Part shown: positions 1 to 11,318 of the stretch, piece by piece
Layout: each line of letters begins with the position of its first letter
Numbering within the stretch: position 1 is the stretch's first letter
NCBI GenBank assembly: GCA_030844895.1
Contig: CM061227.1
Location: 106,920,659-106,984,658 of the forward strand
Length of the DNA: 64,000 bases
Reading direction: 5' to 3'
DNA from: Ambrosia x helenae
Taxonomy: Eukaryota; Streptophyta; Magnoliopsida; Asterales; Asteraceae
Position numbers and translations under genes: made by a program
Notes under the pieces: generated by a model
Databases searched by the model: none
What the model was told of the DNA's origin: nothing
The model's input: only the letters and a program-made list of their open reading frames with translations

Positions 1-12
1 AGAGGCCTCTAA

Positions 13-61
13 GGGCCGTAGAGGGTGTCCTCATTTATTACACTGACACCCTCTACGGCCC
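13..61. repeat. Perfect 17-bp inverted repeat at the window edge
   Basis: Arms 13-29 and 45-61 are exact reverse complements with a 15-base loop, and related CTCTACGG/CCGTAGAG palindromes continue to about 100. The element it belongs to, if any, runs off the window. No coding sequence is visible from here to the MYB gene. Confidence 0.7.
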
Positions 62-129
62 GTAGAGACCTCTACGACCCGTAGAGGGTTGTGCAAACCT
101 AATTTTTGTTCTTGTGTAAATAACATGCA

Positions 130-981
130 TCGTTTTAAAACAAAAATAGGAGTTTATATATAAAAGGAAGGTCTCTGGTCTAGTTTATATATCGTTTTAA
201 TATAAAAATATCTTGGTACACAGTTTCATACATAAATGCATACTCGTTTTTGTTTTCTTCTTGAATTATCTCATTAAAGTTTTAGAAAGTATCATGACTT
301 TAATATGACATTGATTGTTACATGATTCAAAAAAGATTATGAAGAAGATTATTCAAGCTATTCCAAAATTATAAAACCTACATTTTTCATCATAATGGAG
401 ATCAATGCCATATACTAGTGTTGTTTGCAACTTTGCATGCATGTCTTTCTTGAGATATTAGAGCATGCACTGCAACAAAATTCGTCTAATACATCAAACT
501 TTTAGCAACGACAAGGGAACATAAGTCGCCACTACCAGGTGGTGCAATCGCAAAGACAGGGTGTCGTTGGTAAAGGGTGGTCGTATCAGACGATATTTCT
601 TGTAATGATGTGCCATGCCTTTATATAATATAAAGGGTGGTCGTATCAAATGCTATATGAAGGCAACTAGTTCAACGCTAAGTATAAAGAACAACATAAG
701 ATACAAACATACACTTCTGGATTTCACATAATTGAACAAGGCGATTCCATGTTTGATGGAAAATGACAAAAATATGTAACAGGGAAGGTGGAAGAAGCTT
801 TATTCATCAGCATTCTTTGTAGCTGTTATTTCTATTGCATCTTCAGGTACTTCAACGTCCTGCTTCAGAGAAGCCCATAGATAAGATAAACCCTTAGATA
901 TCAACTTTTAGAGATATACTATACAATGGAAAATGCATATCTTCAGAGTTGTCAAATACAAATAATGATTGGTCTCAGGTA

Positions 982-983
<2 letters not shown>
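130..983. other. Intergenic, nothing recognised
   Basis: AT-rich sequence with no convincing ORF, RNA gene or transposon end. It lies 3' of the minus-strand MYB gene, so the part near 1080 is probably that gene's 3' untranslated region or intron. Confidence 0.5.

Positions 984-1034
<51 letters not shown>
984..1034. repeat. (TA)n microsatellite
   Basis: About 25 uninterrupted TA dinucleotides. In this window such tracts are the insertion sites of several foldback elements, but none sits in this one. Confidence 0.95.
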
Positions 1035-1037
<3 letters not shown>

Positions 1038-1082
1038 AAACTTCTGTATGCATGAAATCAGTTTAAGGACTTTTTACCTTTG

Positions 1083-1322
1083 CTAAAGCTTGTAGAATGA
1101 TTTGGCTCCACCGGTTTTATATTTCGGAATAGGAACCTTGCCAGACTCTATCTGTTCTACATCTTCAACCAACAACCGGTACTGTCTCTTAACTTCATTC
1201 ACTGTCATCCCCGTGGCCTTTGCGACATTTTGCCATCGGTCAGGGGTGTCCTTGTCATATATAGCCAGTGCATTCTCAAACAGCTTTTGTTGCCTTAGAT
1301 TCAATGTAGAATCTGAAGCCAT
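1083..1322 (-). CDS. RADIALIS-like single-MYB/SANT protein (79 aa)
   Basis: A short single-MYB protein of the RADIALIS-like family, nuclear factors that modulate other MYB proteins by competing for partners. The recognisable core is LYDKDTP-type sequence at residues 21-27 (here IYDKDTP), DRWQNVAKA at 28-36, VKRQYRLLVEDV at 44-55, and the family signature IESGKVPIPKY near 58-68. Full length compares well with the family (about 70-100 aa), and the ORF is uninterrupted. The start is supported by family alignment and by a TATA box about 90 bp upstream. One oddity: where RADIALIS-like proteins usually carry the first SANT tryptophan, residue 7 is leucine. Family assignment is firm; whether it is active is not known. 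A small LTR element is inserted about 265 bp upstream of the ATG. Confidence 0.9.
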   Translation of the reverse strand: MASDSTLNLRQQKLFENALAIYDKDTPDRWQNVAKATGMTVNEVKRQYRLLVEDVEQIESGKVPIPKYKTGGAKSFYKL

Positions 1323-1413
1323 TTCTTGAATCTAGAAAAAATTGTTACACAAGAAGATGGAAATATATAGAACTGATGATCTATGTCACAAGAAGAGCAA
1401 GTGCCAGCATCTC

Positions 1414-1421
1414 TATTTATA
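1414..1421 (-). promoter_or_regulatory. TATA box of the MYB gene
   Basis: TATAAATA on the minus strand, about 90 bases upstream of the MYB start codon. That spacing fits a short 5' untranslated leader. Confidence 0.65.
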
Positions 1422-1587
1422 GGGAGTGAGAGTTTAGTAGTGTTAAAAGGTTCTTGTAAAAAGAACTTCATAGTGGACATGATCAGGAACTTTAATTATG
1501 TTATTCCTTTTAATTTTAATTCTAAATTTGAGCAAATTGCTAGGCAAATGCCTTAAATGGAAAATTTCAAGGAAAAGGCGTTGTAAC

Positions 1588-1924
1588 TGTTAATTCCCTT
1601 TTTTCCTTCATAATACTTGGATTAAAGGATGAACAATAATAGATTGATTGAGTATGCACAAACTGTTGTGCAGGGACTCGGAAGTATGGAATAGAGAGTG
1701 GGAGAATGAGTTTGTGAAACACAAACTTATTAATATTATCCACACACATAATATGATACATACTAGGGTATTTATACCCATACAAATGACGGTTATTTAA
1801 CCAACTAATCCTAACCGACACAACTTAATAATAACCGACACAACGTTTCTGTTTGGCGCCTTTTTTTTCCGTGTCGTTTGACTTTTCTGAAGTCAACAGA
1901 ATTTCTTGATTATAATCTCCAACA
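1588..1924 (-). repeat. 3' LTR of the TRIM-like element
   Basis: Matches 2571-2906 almost base for base. It lies at the element's 3' end because the element reads on the minus strand. Confidence 0.93.
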
Positions 1925-2570
1925 TTCACGCCCCTAATCAAGAAATTCGATCTTGTTTGCTCTGTCCGTTTTCATCCTCGTTTGTGCAGTCCTGTTCTTC
2001 TTCTTTCGATCATCTTTTTCTTCTTGAAACCTTCTATCTTTGATAATGATTCGATATTAAACTTTGAGAAATTGATGTTAAAAGGATTATCACAATCCTT
2101 AACCTTTACGGTTTCTGCCATCTTGGCCTTTCTTCTACGATCATCATGATCGGACAAACAACTAGGAAATAACGCATACTCGTCTTTTCTTCCTATTGTA
2201 TCAACATCTTCGGAGATTAACGGTGCCTTCCTCTACACTCGTCTTCTGTCTCCGCACAATAAACATCTTCTGATTTCTCTAATATCGAATAAACTACGGT
2301 TCTTGATCTAAACTTTCGTTGTTTTCTGCCTTGCCGGAACTCCTCGCCGAAAAATGATTTCTGCGTTTTTTCTTTGAATTTGTTACTGCATCTCTTCTGA
2401 TTACTATGATAAAAATAACCAAGTATAAATCAAACAAACATTCACTGTTGTTCGATTTCGCTTCTACTATAACTTCCGATCAGTTTTGCAAAACAGGGGA
2501 TCAGATTTTTCTGCACAGGTTCGTCTTCTTCGTCTTTATCTTCCCAAGAGCGTCTCGCTCTGATACCAAT

Positions 2571-2906
2571 TGTTAATTCCCTGTTTTGCCTTCATAATAC
2601 TTGGATTAAAGGATGAACAATAATAGATTGATTGAGTATGCACAAACTGTTGTGCAGGGACTCGGAAGTATGGAACAGAGGGTGGGAGAATGAGTTTGTG
2701 AAACACAAACTTATTAATATTATCCACACACATAATATGATACATACTAGGGTATTTATACCCATACAAATGACGGTTATTTAACCAACTAATCCTAACC
2801 GACACAACTTAATAATAACCGACACAACGTTTCTGTTTGGCGCCTTTTTTTTGTGTCGTTTGACTTTTCTGAAGTCAACTGAATTTCTTGATTATAATCT
2901 CCAACA
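2571..2906 (-). repeat. 5' LTR of the TRIM-like element
   Basis: Second LTR copy, immediately next to the tRNA-Met primer site. Few differences from the other copy are visible, which suggests a recent insertion. Confidence 0.93.
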
Positions 2907-3034
2907 GTAACTTGGCTAAACCTTGACACAAAAACATGGTCATAAACCTATCAAGACATGTACATGAATATCTTATGGTTGAAAATTTGTTCCCTTGTAT
3001 GCCATAATCCAGACTTATATTAATTTATTCGTAC

Positions 3035-3359
3035 TTAACCATCCGCTTCAGTGGAGTGGTAAGGCGATGAAGGGTAGTACGCGGAGACTTAAAGGTCACG
3101 AGCTCGATCCCGAGCCAAACCTGGTTTTAGTCTCGCCTTGTGTTAAGCCATAGAGGTATATCTCGTGGCGGCACAACGTCTGTCATGAAGTAGACGGCGG
3201 TATAGGTTTCCCGTAGAAAGCCGTAAGCCAAATTATAATGTCAGCGTAGATCCAGTTAAAACAACATAGCTTGATTAGAGTGGGGTGAGCACCCCCAATC
3301 AGGGGGTGTGCGTATCTCACACACTATTAAGAAACTCACGTTTCAGAAAAAAAAATATA
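3035..3359 (+). mobile_element. tRNA-derived SINE
   Basis: An about 325-bp element whose head resembles a tRNA gene. A box-A-like sequence (TGGAGTGGTAAGGCG) lies near 3052, and a box-B-like GAGCTCGATCCC lies about 45 bases later. The 3' end is an A-rich tail. It is flanked by a perfect 9-bp duplication TATTCGTAC (3026-3034 and 3360-3368). No ORF is expected. Transposition would need LINE enzymes in trans. Confidence 0.88.
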
Positions 3360-3452
3360 TATTCGTACCTGAGTTTTATTACTTTTAATTAATTAGTTTT
3401 TCATTGAATGCAACACAAATAAAATCAGACTCTAGGCGTGATATAATGTATA

Positions 3453-4789
3453 GGGTTAGGATCAAATACACAAGACACTTTTTCTAGGAAGGGTGAGAAG
3501 GATTGTGATCCATTGATCATATATTTGAAGGGTTGAGATTAGTTTGTTTGAAAAAAAATAAATAATGAATTAGAGGAAGGGCATAAAAGGAAAACCACAT
3601 TTGTTGACTTTCTCTCTCCATATGCAATGCACATGTCAATTCCCCCATCATTTTAAAACGTCTATAACTTTTTCATATGACATTTTTTTTTCAAAAAAAA
3701 TTCACCATATTAACGAGCATTTTTTATCTTTAATATGAGTACCACATTGCTACATTAAAATTGAAAAAAAAAATTCGTGCTAAATGGGTTTTCTTCTCCG
3801 TTGTGTCTTCTGCTCGTTCATTGTGTTATAGTATGCATGTGTGCTTTATAAATATGTTATTTATGTTTTTTAGTGTACACATGATTTAACTTTGTCCATT
3901 GTGTTTTTAGTATGCTTTTCATTGTGTTTTACGCAAATGAGTTTTGTATTTAGGTGTACATTGTGTTTTACTATGTTGTTCATTGTGTTTAAGTCTATTA
4001 TTCATTGTGTTTTAGTCTTCTGTTCATTGTGTCTTTTATATGCCGTCCATTGTGTTTTATTAGACTGTTCATTGTGTTTTATACCCTATTGTTCATTGCA
4101 TATTTAATTGACACTCATTGTGTTTTACGTTATCTCCATTGTGTCTTACGCAACTGGGTTTTTAACTTTTTTTTTTCCAAAAGTATTCATTGTGTTTTAA
4201 TTTTCTGTTCATTGTGTCCTTATTATGTCGTCCATTGTGTTTTACACAATTGGGTTTTTAACTTTTTTTTTCAAAAGTATTCATTGTGTTTTAGTCTTCT
4301 GTTCATTGTGTCTTTCGTATGTCATCAATTGTGCCTTACACAACTGGGTTTTCAACTTTTTTTTTTCAAAAGTATTCATTGTGTTTTAGTCTTCTATTCA
4401 TTTTGTCTTTAGTATGTCGTCCATTGTGTTTTACTAGACTCTTGATTGTGTTTTATACCCTATATTTAATTGGTGTTCATTGTGTTTTACACTCCATTGT
4501 GTCTTACGCAAGTGGGTTTTGAATTTTTTTTTCAAAAGTATAACAATATGGTACTCATATTAAAGATAAAAAACGCTCAGTTTTATGGTGTAATTTTTTT
4601 TTAAAAAAGGATGACGTATAAAAAAGTTACGGGCATTTAAAAATGAAGGTGAAAATGGCATGTGACTTGCATGTGCATATGTTTTTTACAAAATTACCCC
4701 TCTCACTTGTTAATCCTTTGGACACATGTCATTTTATAGTAGCTTCTCACCCTTCTCATTTTTTGTAGCCTTTGTAAAATAACCCAACC
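3453..4789. mobile_element. Foldback element with internal 22-bp repeat array
   Basis: The ends form imperfect inverted repeats (GGGTTAGG... at the left; GGTTGGG... on the reverse strand at the right), each with a GGGTGAGAAG block about 40 bp in. The flanks carry an identical 11-bp TATAATGTATA (3442-3452 and 4790-4800). Inner arms at about 3650-3770 and 4540-4645 are also inverted copies. The centre is a degenerate tandem array. No transposase is encoded. Terminal blocks resemble the TA-inserted elements at 14583 and 59240. All ORFs inside are by-products of the repeat. Confidence 0.82.
3892..4520 (+). repeat. About 23 degenerate copies of CATTGTGTTTTA, spacing about 22 bp
   Basis: Consecutive copies are mostly 22-23 bp apart. 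They are also organised into a roughly 95-bp higher-order unit repeated from about 4136 to 4420, whose units include the sequence AACTGGGTTTTTAAC. The core resembles the CATGCGTTTT motif of the large element at 59240 with CG changed to TG. Confidence 0.85.
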
Positions 4790-4800
4790 TATAATGTATA

Positions 4801-5184
4801 TACATAGCTATGCATATAGAACTAATATACTTTTTTCCATTATAGTCAACAAAAACATTCCAATAACATAATCTCTCATCTTTAATTTACAAAAGCTTAG
4901 CCTCTTTAAAAAAAAATTCTATAAAATTCGAGAAGAAAAATTTTAGTGGATCGTGAGGTTTGGCATCTGAATACCTTATTATGGAATATGTATATTAGAT
5001 TACCCCTCGTTTCTAATATATGGGGAATCTATATAGCATATACATTTAAAATAGTTAATTGATCGAAGCTCGGGTGGTAGGTATGAACTCCCAGAGTATT
5101 GTTAATTGAACCCCCCAGACTATTGATGAACGGGGTTTTGTAAGGATGTCGCCCTTTGTATAATTACCAGTTCCAGTTCCCTCA
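4801..5184. other. Spacer, nothing recognised
   Basis: AT-rich sequence between the foldback element and the plant-mobile-domain pseudogene. No supported feature. Confidence 0.5.
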
Positions 5185-6577
5185 TCATGCAACAATCCGA
5201 CTAAATCGGAAAATGTTTACATCCTCCTCCGGGAAAGTATATGGAAAAGTTGAAGGCCCGGCTTCTTCCTCATCAACACGTCTCTGCCTCCTGTGCCCTG
5301 GCACCCTGTGAGGTCGGTTTTTGTCAGCCACCAAACCGACCGGGTGAGTTTGAAGACGCGAAGGATAGTTCAAACGATCTCCTTCACGAATTGAAGACAA
5401 CATTGCGTTCGCAGTGTTTTGAATGTACCCAAAATTTTAATTGAATGGTGCAAGAGTTTTTGTCATAAAGTGAGACGCTTGACAATTAATCTGAGTATAT
5501 CCATCCAGCTGCATGTAATCTCGAGACACGGAAGAAACCGTGGTTTGTTCCCCGTCCACTCTATTATGCTTGCGATTGTTCCATGAAGAGACATATGCTG
5601 CATGTTCATCTAGCTAGTTAGTATCTCTTCGTCCAGTACGCTTCATTGCATGCAATTTACGATGGACTTCAGGGGTAAAGGGTGGATCCTGAGGTCTCCT
5701 TTGACTGAACCCAAACTGTCTAAGGACCATTGATGGTGAGAGATATTCCACCACCTGCCACCACAAGATAAAACACTCGCAACACCATGAATCCACCCCA
5801 TCTTTGCACGAGTCCGGCAAAGATTCCTTGTAATCTTCATATGGTCGCCAAATAAACTGGTGCACAAAAATAAATTAATATTAAAACATCGTTTCACATT
5901 TTAAGTAGTAATTTAATGTAAATAAATCAGCTCTTACCGACTCATCTTGAAGATTTTGGAGCTACGAACGAACTTGCCTTAAGGAGTGTGTCGCCACTTC
6001 CGTAAGGTCGTGTTTAACACGCCAACTATAAATATAATTATAAAAACAATCATTAGTTACATTAACAAGTTTTAATAAATAATATGTAGCATAACATAGT
6101 ACTTACATGCCACCAAATGGTTTTCTACGTGGCAATTGGCGTTCAATTCTGAGGGATAATACCCGAATCCTGGTCCAGGCCCACAACTGTAACAAATACA
6201 TAGGACCTGCGGATGTTTTATCAGACCCTAATGCTACTTTGCACAAGTTGCGATACAGACATGCCAACACGGCACTCCCCCTACACAAAGTCCCACATTC
6301 ATTGAGATCAAATAAATGTGGTAAAAAGGACAACGACACATAACCGTTGTTGGTGTCGCTAAAAAGAGAGCATCCCAAAATAATTAATATCACATAACGT
6401 ACGCATTGTGTGACCTCCACCTCGCTTGCGTCAGCGGGCAACGACTTCGATATTTGGTCTTAAAGTTTCGATGTTAGGATAGTGTTTCCGTGCAAATTGC
6501 CTGGCTCACCTATACCCAACATGGACGCCACAAACTGTAACCGCTCCTCAGAGTTGAGCTTGAATTCAGGCCCTATG
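5185..6577 (-). pseudogene. Plant mobile domain (PMD) gene, 3' part
   Basis: Downstream half of a transposon-derived plant-mobile-domain gene (the family often annotated as serine/threonine-phosphatase 7 long-form homologue). Reading from 6577 on the minus strand, one exon ending near 6103 carries family blocks such as GYVSLSFLPHL, GSAVLACLYRNLC and LLQLWAW. A GT splice donor follows, then a small exon near 5940-6030. The next exon, ending near 5612, carries FIWRPYEDY and VLRQFGFSQ. The tail ends at 5185. An in-frame stop lies near 6463 and another near 5612, so the frame is broken as well as split. The 5' half lies at 12836-13207, across LARD-1. PMD proteins are linked to transposon silencing and to transposons themselves; this copy cannot make a full protein. 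Confidence 0.75.
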
Positions 6578-8082
6578 TGTGACAACCTGCACCCTTCACT
6601 TTTCATAAATGTGTATAATTGGTTCCTCAACTATTTTAAAATTGTCATTTTTAACCCTCGTATTTTAATAGGACCAAAATTCACAATTTAATAAAACTTA
6701 TAATTTTTATAAGTAAGAGTATGCACGTTTTATACTCACATCTACAACCGAGCACGTATGTTTCAGCCCTTGATACTCAAAGCCCTTAATTTTCGGTCCT
6801 AAAACAACTTAGAAACCGAAGAAAACAAGTCTATAACTTAAAATTGATTAAATTAGAAAAATTATTTTTTTTAGCCCTCGCGGTCCGCTAAGACAGTCAA
6901 AGTCCTAGTCAAAAATCCTAGTCAAAGTCTCAGTCAAAATCCCAGTCAAAGTCCTAGTCAAAAGTCCAAGTCAAAGTCTCAGTCAAAATCCTAGTCAAAG
7001 TCCTAGTCAAATAGCCAATTCATCTTAAAACCTTACTTTATGGTGTTGACCAATTTTAATGGCTAATTGAATCCAAAACTAGTATAAAAACCCACCTATG
7101 ACCCATTACACTTTGCACCTCTAAATCAATTGTTTCAATTCGATTAAACTCTCCCTCATAGCTTTCATCTAAAGTATATTACTTTCACATTTGAAGCTTT
7201 GATTATAAGCTCTTGTAATTGGCGAATTGGAAGCTTGATATTTTTTCCTATTCGGTTTCTTTTCTTCTAAATTGGACTAGTTTCGTTGTTGAACCTTTGG
7301 ATTGCTCGCATTTTCACGCTCGCTTAGTCATCTAGTCATTTGGCGAAAGTGAGTATTTCCTATCCCCTTTTTGCTTTTATTCATTTTTGGGATGTTACAT
7401 GTACACTTATACAAATTACAAATACAAGTTCACATTTTTACAATACAATTCTAGTACTATGTGCATTTGCTTACAAACATGCTTTATGCTTAGACATTAC
7501 ATGTATAATACATTTGTACTTAGTGAAATCATTAACATTGTACAAGCCGACCTTAACATTGGATAGCGCTATTGGATTGACAACCCGCCTAGGTTGATTC
7601 TCCCCCTTTTTCATCGGAGAATCCGTGGTCATTGTTAAGTTTTTATCCATTTATTGGATAAGTACACCGCCGTTCATTTAGTACATTATACAGTCACAGG
7701 ATTGATTTCGCTCATTTGTATGATACATAGTTTACATATTTGCACTGTAGCTTGCACTTGAATTGTATACCATTTTTTCCAACTTACTATATGTATTAAA
7801 ACTAGAAATGCTCACCAACATTTCATATGTTGACCAAAACTTATTTTGTACATGTTTCAGGTGCAGTTTGATCTTAGTTCCATAGCATTGGATTTTAGTG
7901 CTTGCTTTTAATAATTTATTTCAAATTTCATGTTTTGTTCAGACTTATGTATTTTTCCCATTTCATCCATGTAAGACAATTTAATTTATTCAATAATATA
8001 TTTACATTTTAGTACCATGTGCTTTTGAACAATCGTCACTACGTGACACCTCGATGATTCCGCCATCGGTTGGAGTGTTACA
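6578..8082 (+). repeat. 5' LTR of LARD-1
   Basis: Begins TGTGACAACC and ends GTGTTACA. It contains a tandem GTCAAAGTCCTA-type array (about 6893-7015) and a TATAAAAA promoter box near 7082. Near the 3' side is a CTCACCAACATT...TTTCAGGTG block shared with the other LTR families here. Confidence 0.95.
7082..7089 (+). promoter_or_regulatory. LTR promoter TATA box
   Basis: TATAAAAA in the 5' LTR, in a position suited to drive the genomic RNA. The same site is repeated in each copy of this LTR. Confidence 0.55.
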
Positions 8083-11000
8083 CATTGGTATCAGAGCCAT
8101 GGTTATAGGGAATTAGGTTATTAGAATGTCTTTTAGCCTAGTCTATAACCAAGCCTACATTCACGAGTCCTCTCGTGTTTATTTCTCTTTATCCTATTAT
8201 TTTCTTTAAAGATATTTTCGCTATGATTCTTTTTCGTTATTCTTTCGGTGTGTTGTTTAAAGAAGAAGATACTCGTATTTCACAAACGAAACGAGATCAG
8301 CAAGTTAGGAGTGACATCCATACCTTGGTGATTAGTTTCACTCCTCTATATGTTATTTATCTTAGGAATATATATCTTTGAGATAGGAGTGACATCCACA
8401 CCTCAAAGAGTATTTCTTTCAAAAAAGAACTTAACCACTAAGCTGGGAGTGATATCCTTAACTTAGTGATTGGTTTTATTCCACAATCGTTTTCAATTTT
8501 GAAATACATCTTTGAGTTAGGAGTGAAATCCAAATCTCAAGGATCTATTTTTGCATCTCGTTTTTAATCTCGCTAAAGTTTTAAAATTCACTAGTGATGG
8601 GGCACGTGCAATCTGGAAGGGTGAGCGCCTGTATTCTGAGTTTTCTGTCTAGGCCTGGTATTTCGTATAAATCTCAATAAGACGAGAGACCCGTATACCT
8701 ACCCGGGAACTCTTGGGATGAGCATTCACTTATAGGCTAAAGTACGCCCCCACAAGTCACTAGGAAATTTCAAATACTTGAGTTGGTCAAAGTTTCCTAT
8801 GGAAACAATTCCAATGTTTTATATCATTGATATTTATGTTTGTTTATCATTTGAAGATTCCATTTAATCACTTGATGTTTCATATGCCATTATTCATTGA
8901 TCATTCGCTTTTGAATCCCTTATCATCATTACTAAAACTTTTGTTCGATATATTATCGCATTAAAGCTTACACTATTTCACTTATGCTCATGATTTTTAC
9001 ACTATAAGGAATGTTGCGTCATTATACAGTTAAAAATGAACATGGTTTTCCAAACTTATTATTTCAACCTGTTTTATACCTTCATGTTTACAAACTTACT
9101 TGATCGAAATCACAGTATATCCTCATATACCTAATACTAATATTGTTGCACCCAGTCTCCTAAGCCATAGCCAACTACCATTAGTTAGAATTTCTTAGTC
9201 AGACTAAACTCATACATAAATGCCTACCTACACGATACGCACTAGTACACTACTCTCTAAAACGATTAATTTGACAAATTATTCTATAAGTCTTTTCACA
9301 AAGCCTATTCGCCAAATTAGAACACACTTTTCATACACCTTGTGCCTTGAAACAAATAGCCCGCTATGAGCCCAAAGACATGCCTTAACGATCCTACAAA
9401 TAAATAATCTTTCAATGTATAAATTTCGTAAAAGTTTGAAAATTTAAAAGGTTTCAAGTTTACCCAGTCTTAACGGGTAACACTTCGATTTTCTCAACAT
9501 TTCATAACAATTAAAAATTTCCGACTTTTCAACCCACAAGTTAAAGAAATGTTAAAATACAGAAAATTTTATTTTCCAAAATTCGTTAAGGCATCTGGGA
9601 TCATTCACAACCTTCACATCATTTTAACTCTTGGTCTTTCGAAACACATTAGATTTACACACAATTCATGAAATGGTTTCATCTTGCATTTTATAAACTT
9701 GCATTGCATATTTTACAAATCAAATGTAAATCTGCATGTTTTCATATAACGTATCCAATATATGTTTTCGGGAGGAATTTACAACTAATAATATACCTTA
9801 TAACACTTTTCAAACTCGACTTCTCGTAAACACATGAAAATGTGTACCTATGAAATCTTTTCAAGTGAACCTGTTTTGAACTTAAAACATTCTTCGTTTT
9901 CCAAAAAGTTATCCTCATACCAGTAGACTATACGTCTGTTCTGCGCACTTTCATTTACAGTAAATTTCATTATTTTTTTACACCATTTATAGTTACGTTC
10001 GTACATTATCTTATTATTTTTGTATTATTCTTTTGTTGGTAGTTATTTTCACGCGTTATTCACAACTATTCTCGCACTAGTTATTAGTAGTTATTCTTAC
10101 AACACTAGTTTTGAGCATTAATTTAACTCGTTTACTTTCATTTTGTGCAAATTGTGCGATTTACTCGATTTACGTTATGCTATTCTTTCAATTGAAATTT
10201 TATGCTATACTTATATACTTACATGAACGCATAATTGGTATGCATATTTTTTTTTTTTGAGCAAAACCCTGTTATAATTTACATTATTTTGTTCATCATC
10301 ATGCCCAACGAACATACTAATTGATAGCTCGTATGAGATCTAAGCCAGTTCCCATGTACGACTCGGTTCAGAGTATTCCTCTAACCCGAGGGGAACGGTG
10401 TAATCCTCAGAGTTTATTAATATGGTTGTTTAGAGCCCAATGATGTGAATAGAAATTTACCGGTTAAGGGTGAACCCAAAAGGTGAAGAACCCCTAATCA
10501 TGTCTTATACTTACACATTTATCTCATTACGGTTAAAAGGTGAACCTGAAAGGGGAAGAACCTCTAACCGCATCTTATACTTGAGCAGTATCTACTACTT
10601 AACACATTTTGGTTGCACGCATTGTTTCTTGTATTACTTATGTTAGTGTTATGGAAAAGCATAGCACCCTAGTGTAAGGTAAATCGATGATTACGGTCCG
10701 AAACGCAATCATGGATTTACAGGTACATGGGGGTGGTGTGTGATTCTACTTAGGCTATTGGTAGACAATCAGTACGAGTCCATAGTATCAGTAGTGTGGT
10801 GGGTTAGCTGCGGATATAAGCATAAACGATACTGCGGGAACGGACTAGGAGTCTGACCAAGAACCTACCCATTACTTTATAGTTACCTCTTCATTAGATC
10901 GTTGATCATTAGCTATCATTTTCGATAAGAACATTTTACATAAGCTTCAATTAGGTTCCTTGGAGCCTTCCTTGTTGACCACCTCTACAGGAAACTCAAA

Positions 11001-11318
11001 CTTGTGTACTATTAACAAAGTTCTAATCATAACCTTTCTAAAGTAGGTGAGACTGCTTCATCAGTGCCTCTACCCTCACCAGTTACATACTTTTCCCAAT
11101 CCTTGCTCATTATAAACTCTTAATTCTCTAACCTTGGGGTCAAACTTTAAGGATTTTCAAACTTTTATTTTGGGTATTAAACAACTACTTCAAACTTTGT
11201 CAAATCATGGCTGATGCATTTCTTAAAATCTACTTGCCTTTTTACAAATGTCTTTTGTTTCATGGAAACCTTCACTTGAAAGTAATTTCGGGACGGAATT
11301 TTCTAAAGTAGGGGAGAC
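8083..11318 (+). other. LARD-1 interior without coding capacity
   Basis: No ORF beyond chance length. Near 8286-8545 there are about four degenerate units built on AGGAGTGACATCCA, and near 10450-10570 two units built on AGGTGAAC...GAAGAACC. These could serve RNA packaging or folding, but nothing proves it. The same interior appears inverted in LARD-2. Confidence 0.8.
8085..8098 (+). promoter_or_regulatory. Primer binding site, initiator tRNA-Met
   Basis: TTGGTATCAGAGCC begins two bases after the LTR and matches the usual plant tRNA-Met primer site. Confidence 0.9.

Larger units (their letters stand above)
1588..2906 (-). mobile_element. Small non-autonomous LTR retrotransposon (TRIM-like)
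   Basis: Two near-identical LTRs (1588-1924 and 2571-2906, about 336 bp each) flank only 646 bp. The element is bounded by a perfect 5-bp duplication GTAAC (1583-1587 and 2907-2911). On the minus strand each LTR begins TGTTGGAG. The 5' LTR is followed directly by an initiator-Met primer site, ATTGGTATCAGAGC, at about 2557-2570. A purine-rich stretch precedes the 3' LTR. The interior encodes only a 61-aa lysine-rich ORF (1972-2157, minus) that may be a gag remnant. There is no protease, integrase or reverse transcriptase, so it must depend on a Copia-type partner. It lies just upstream of the MYB gene. Confidence 0.93.

Noticed and set aside
4005..4412. 135-aa Cys/Phe-rich ORF
   Set aside because: It is the translation of the 22-bp repeat array, not a gene.
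7340..7597. 85-aa ORF repeated in four LTRs (also 12088-12345, 39361-39618, 44184-44441)
   Set aside because: It follows LTR identity. Between the two elements the differences change amino acids freely, and the older solo LTR lacks the ORF. Not a conserved protein.
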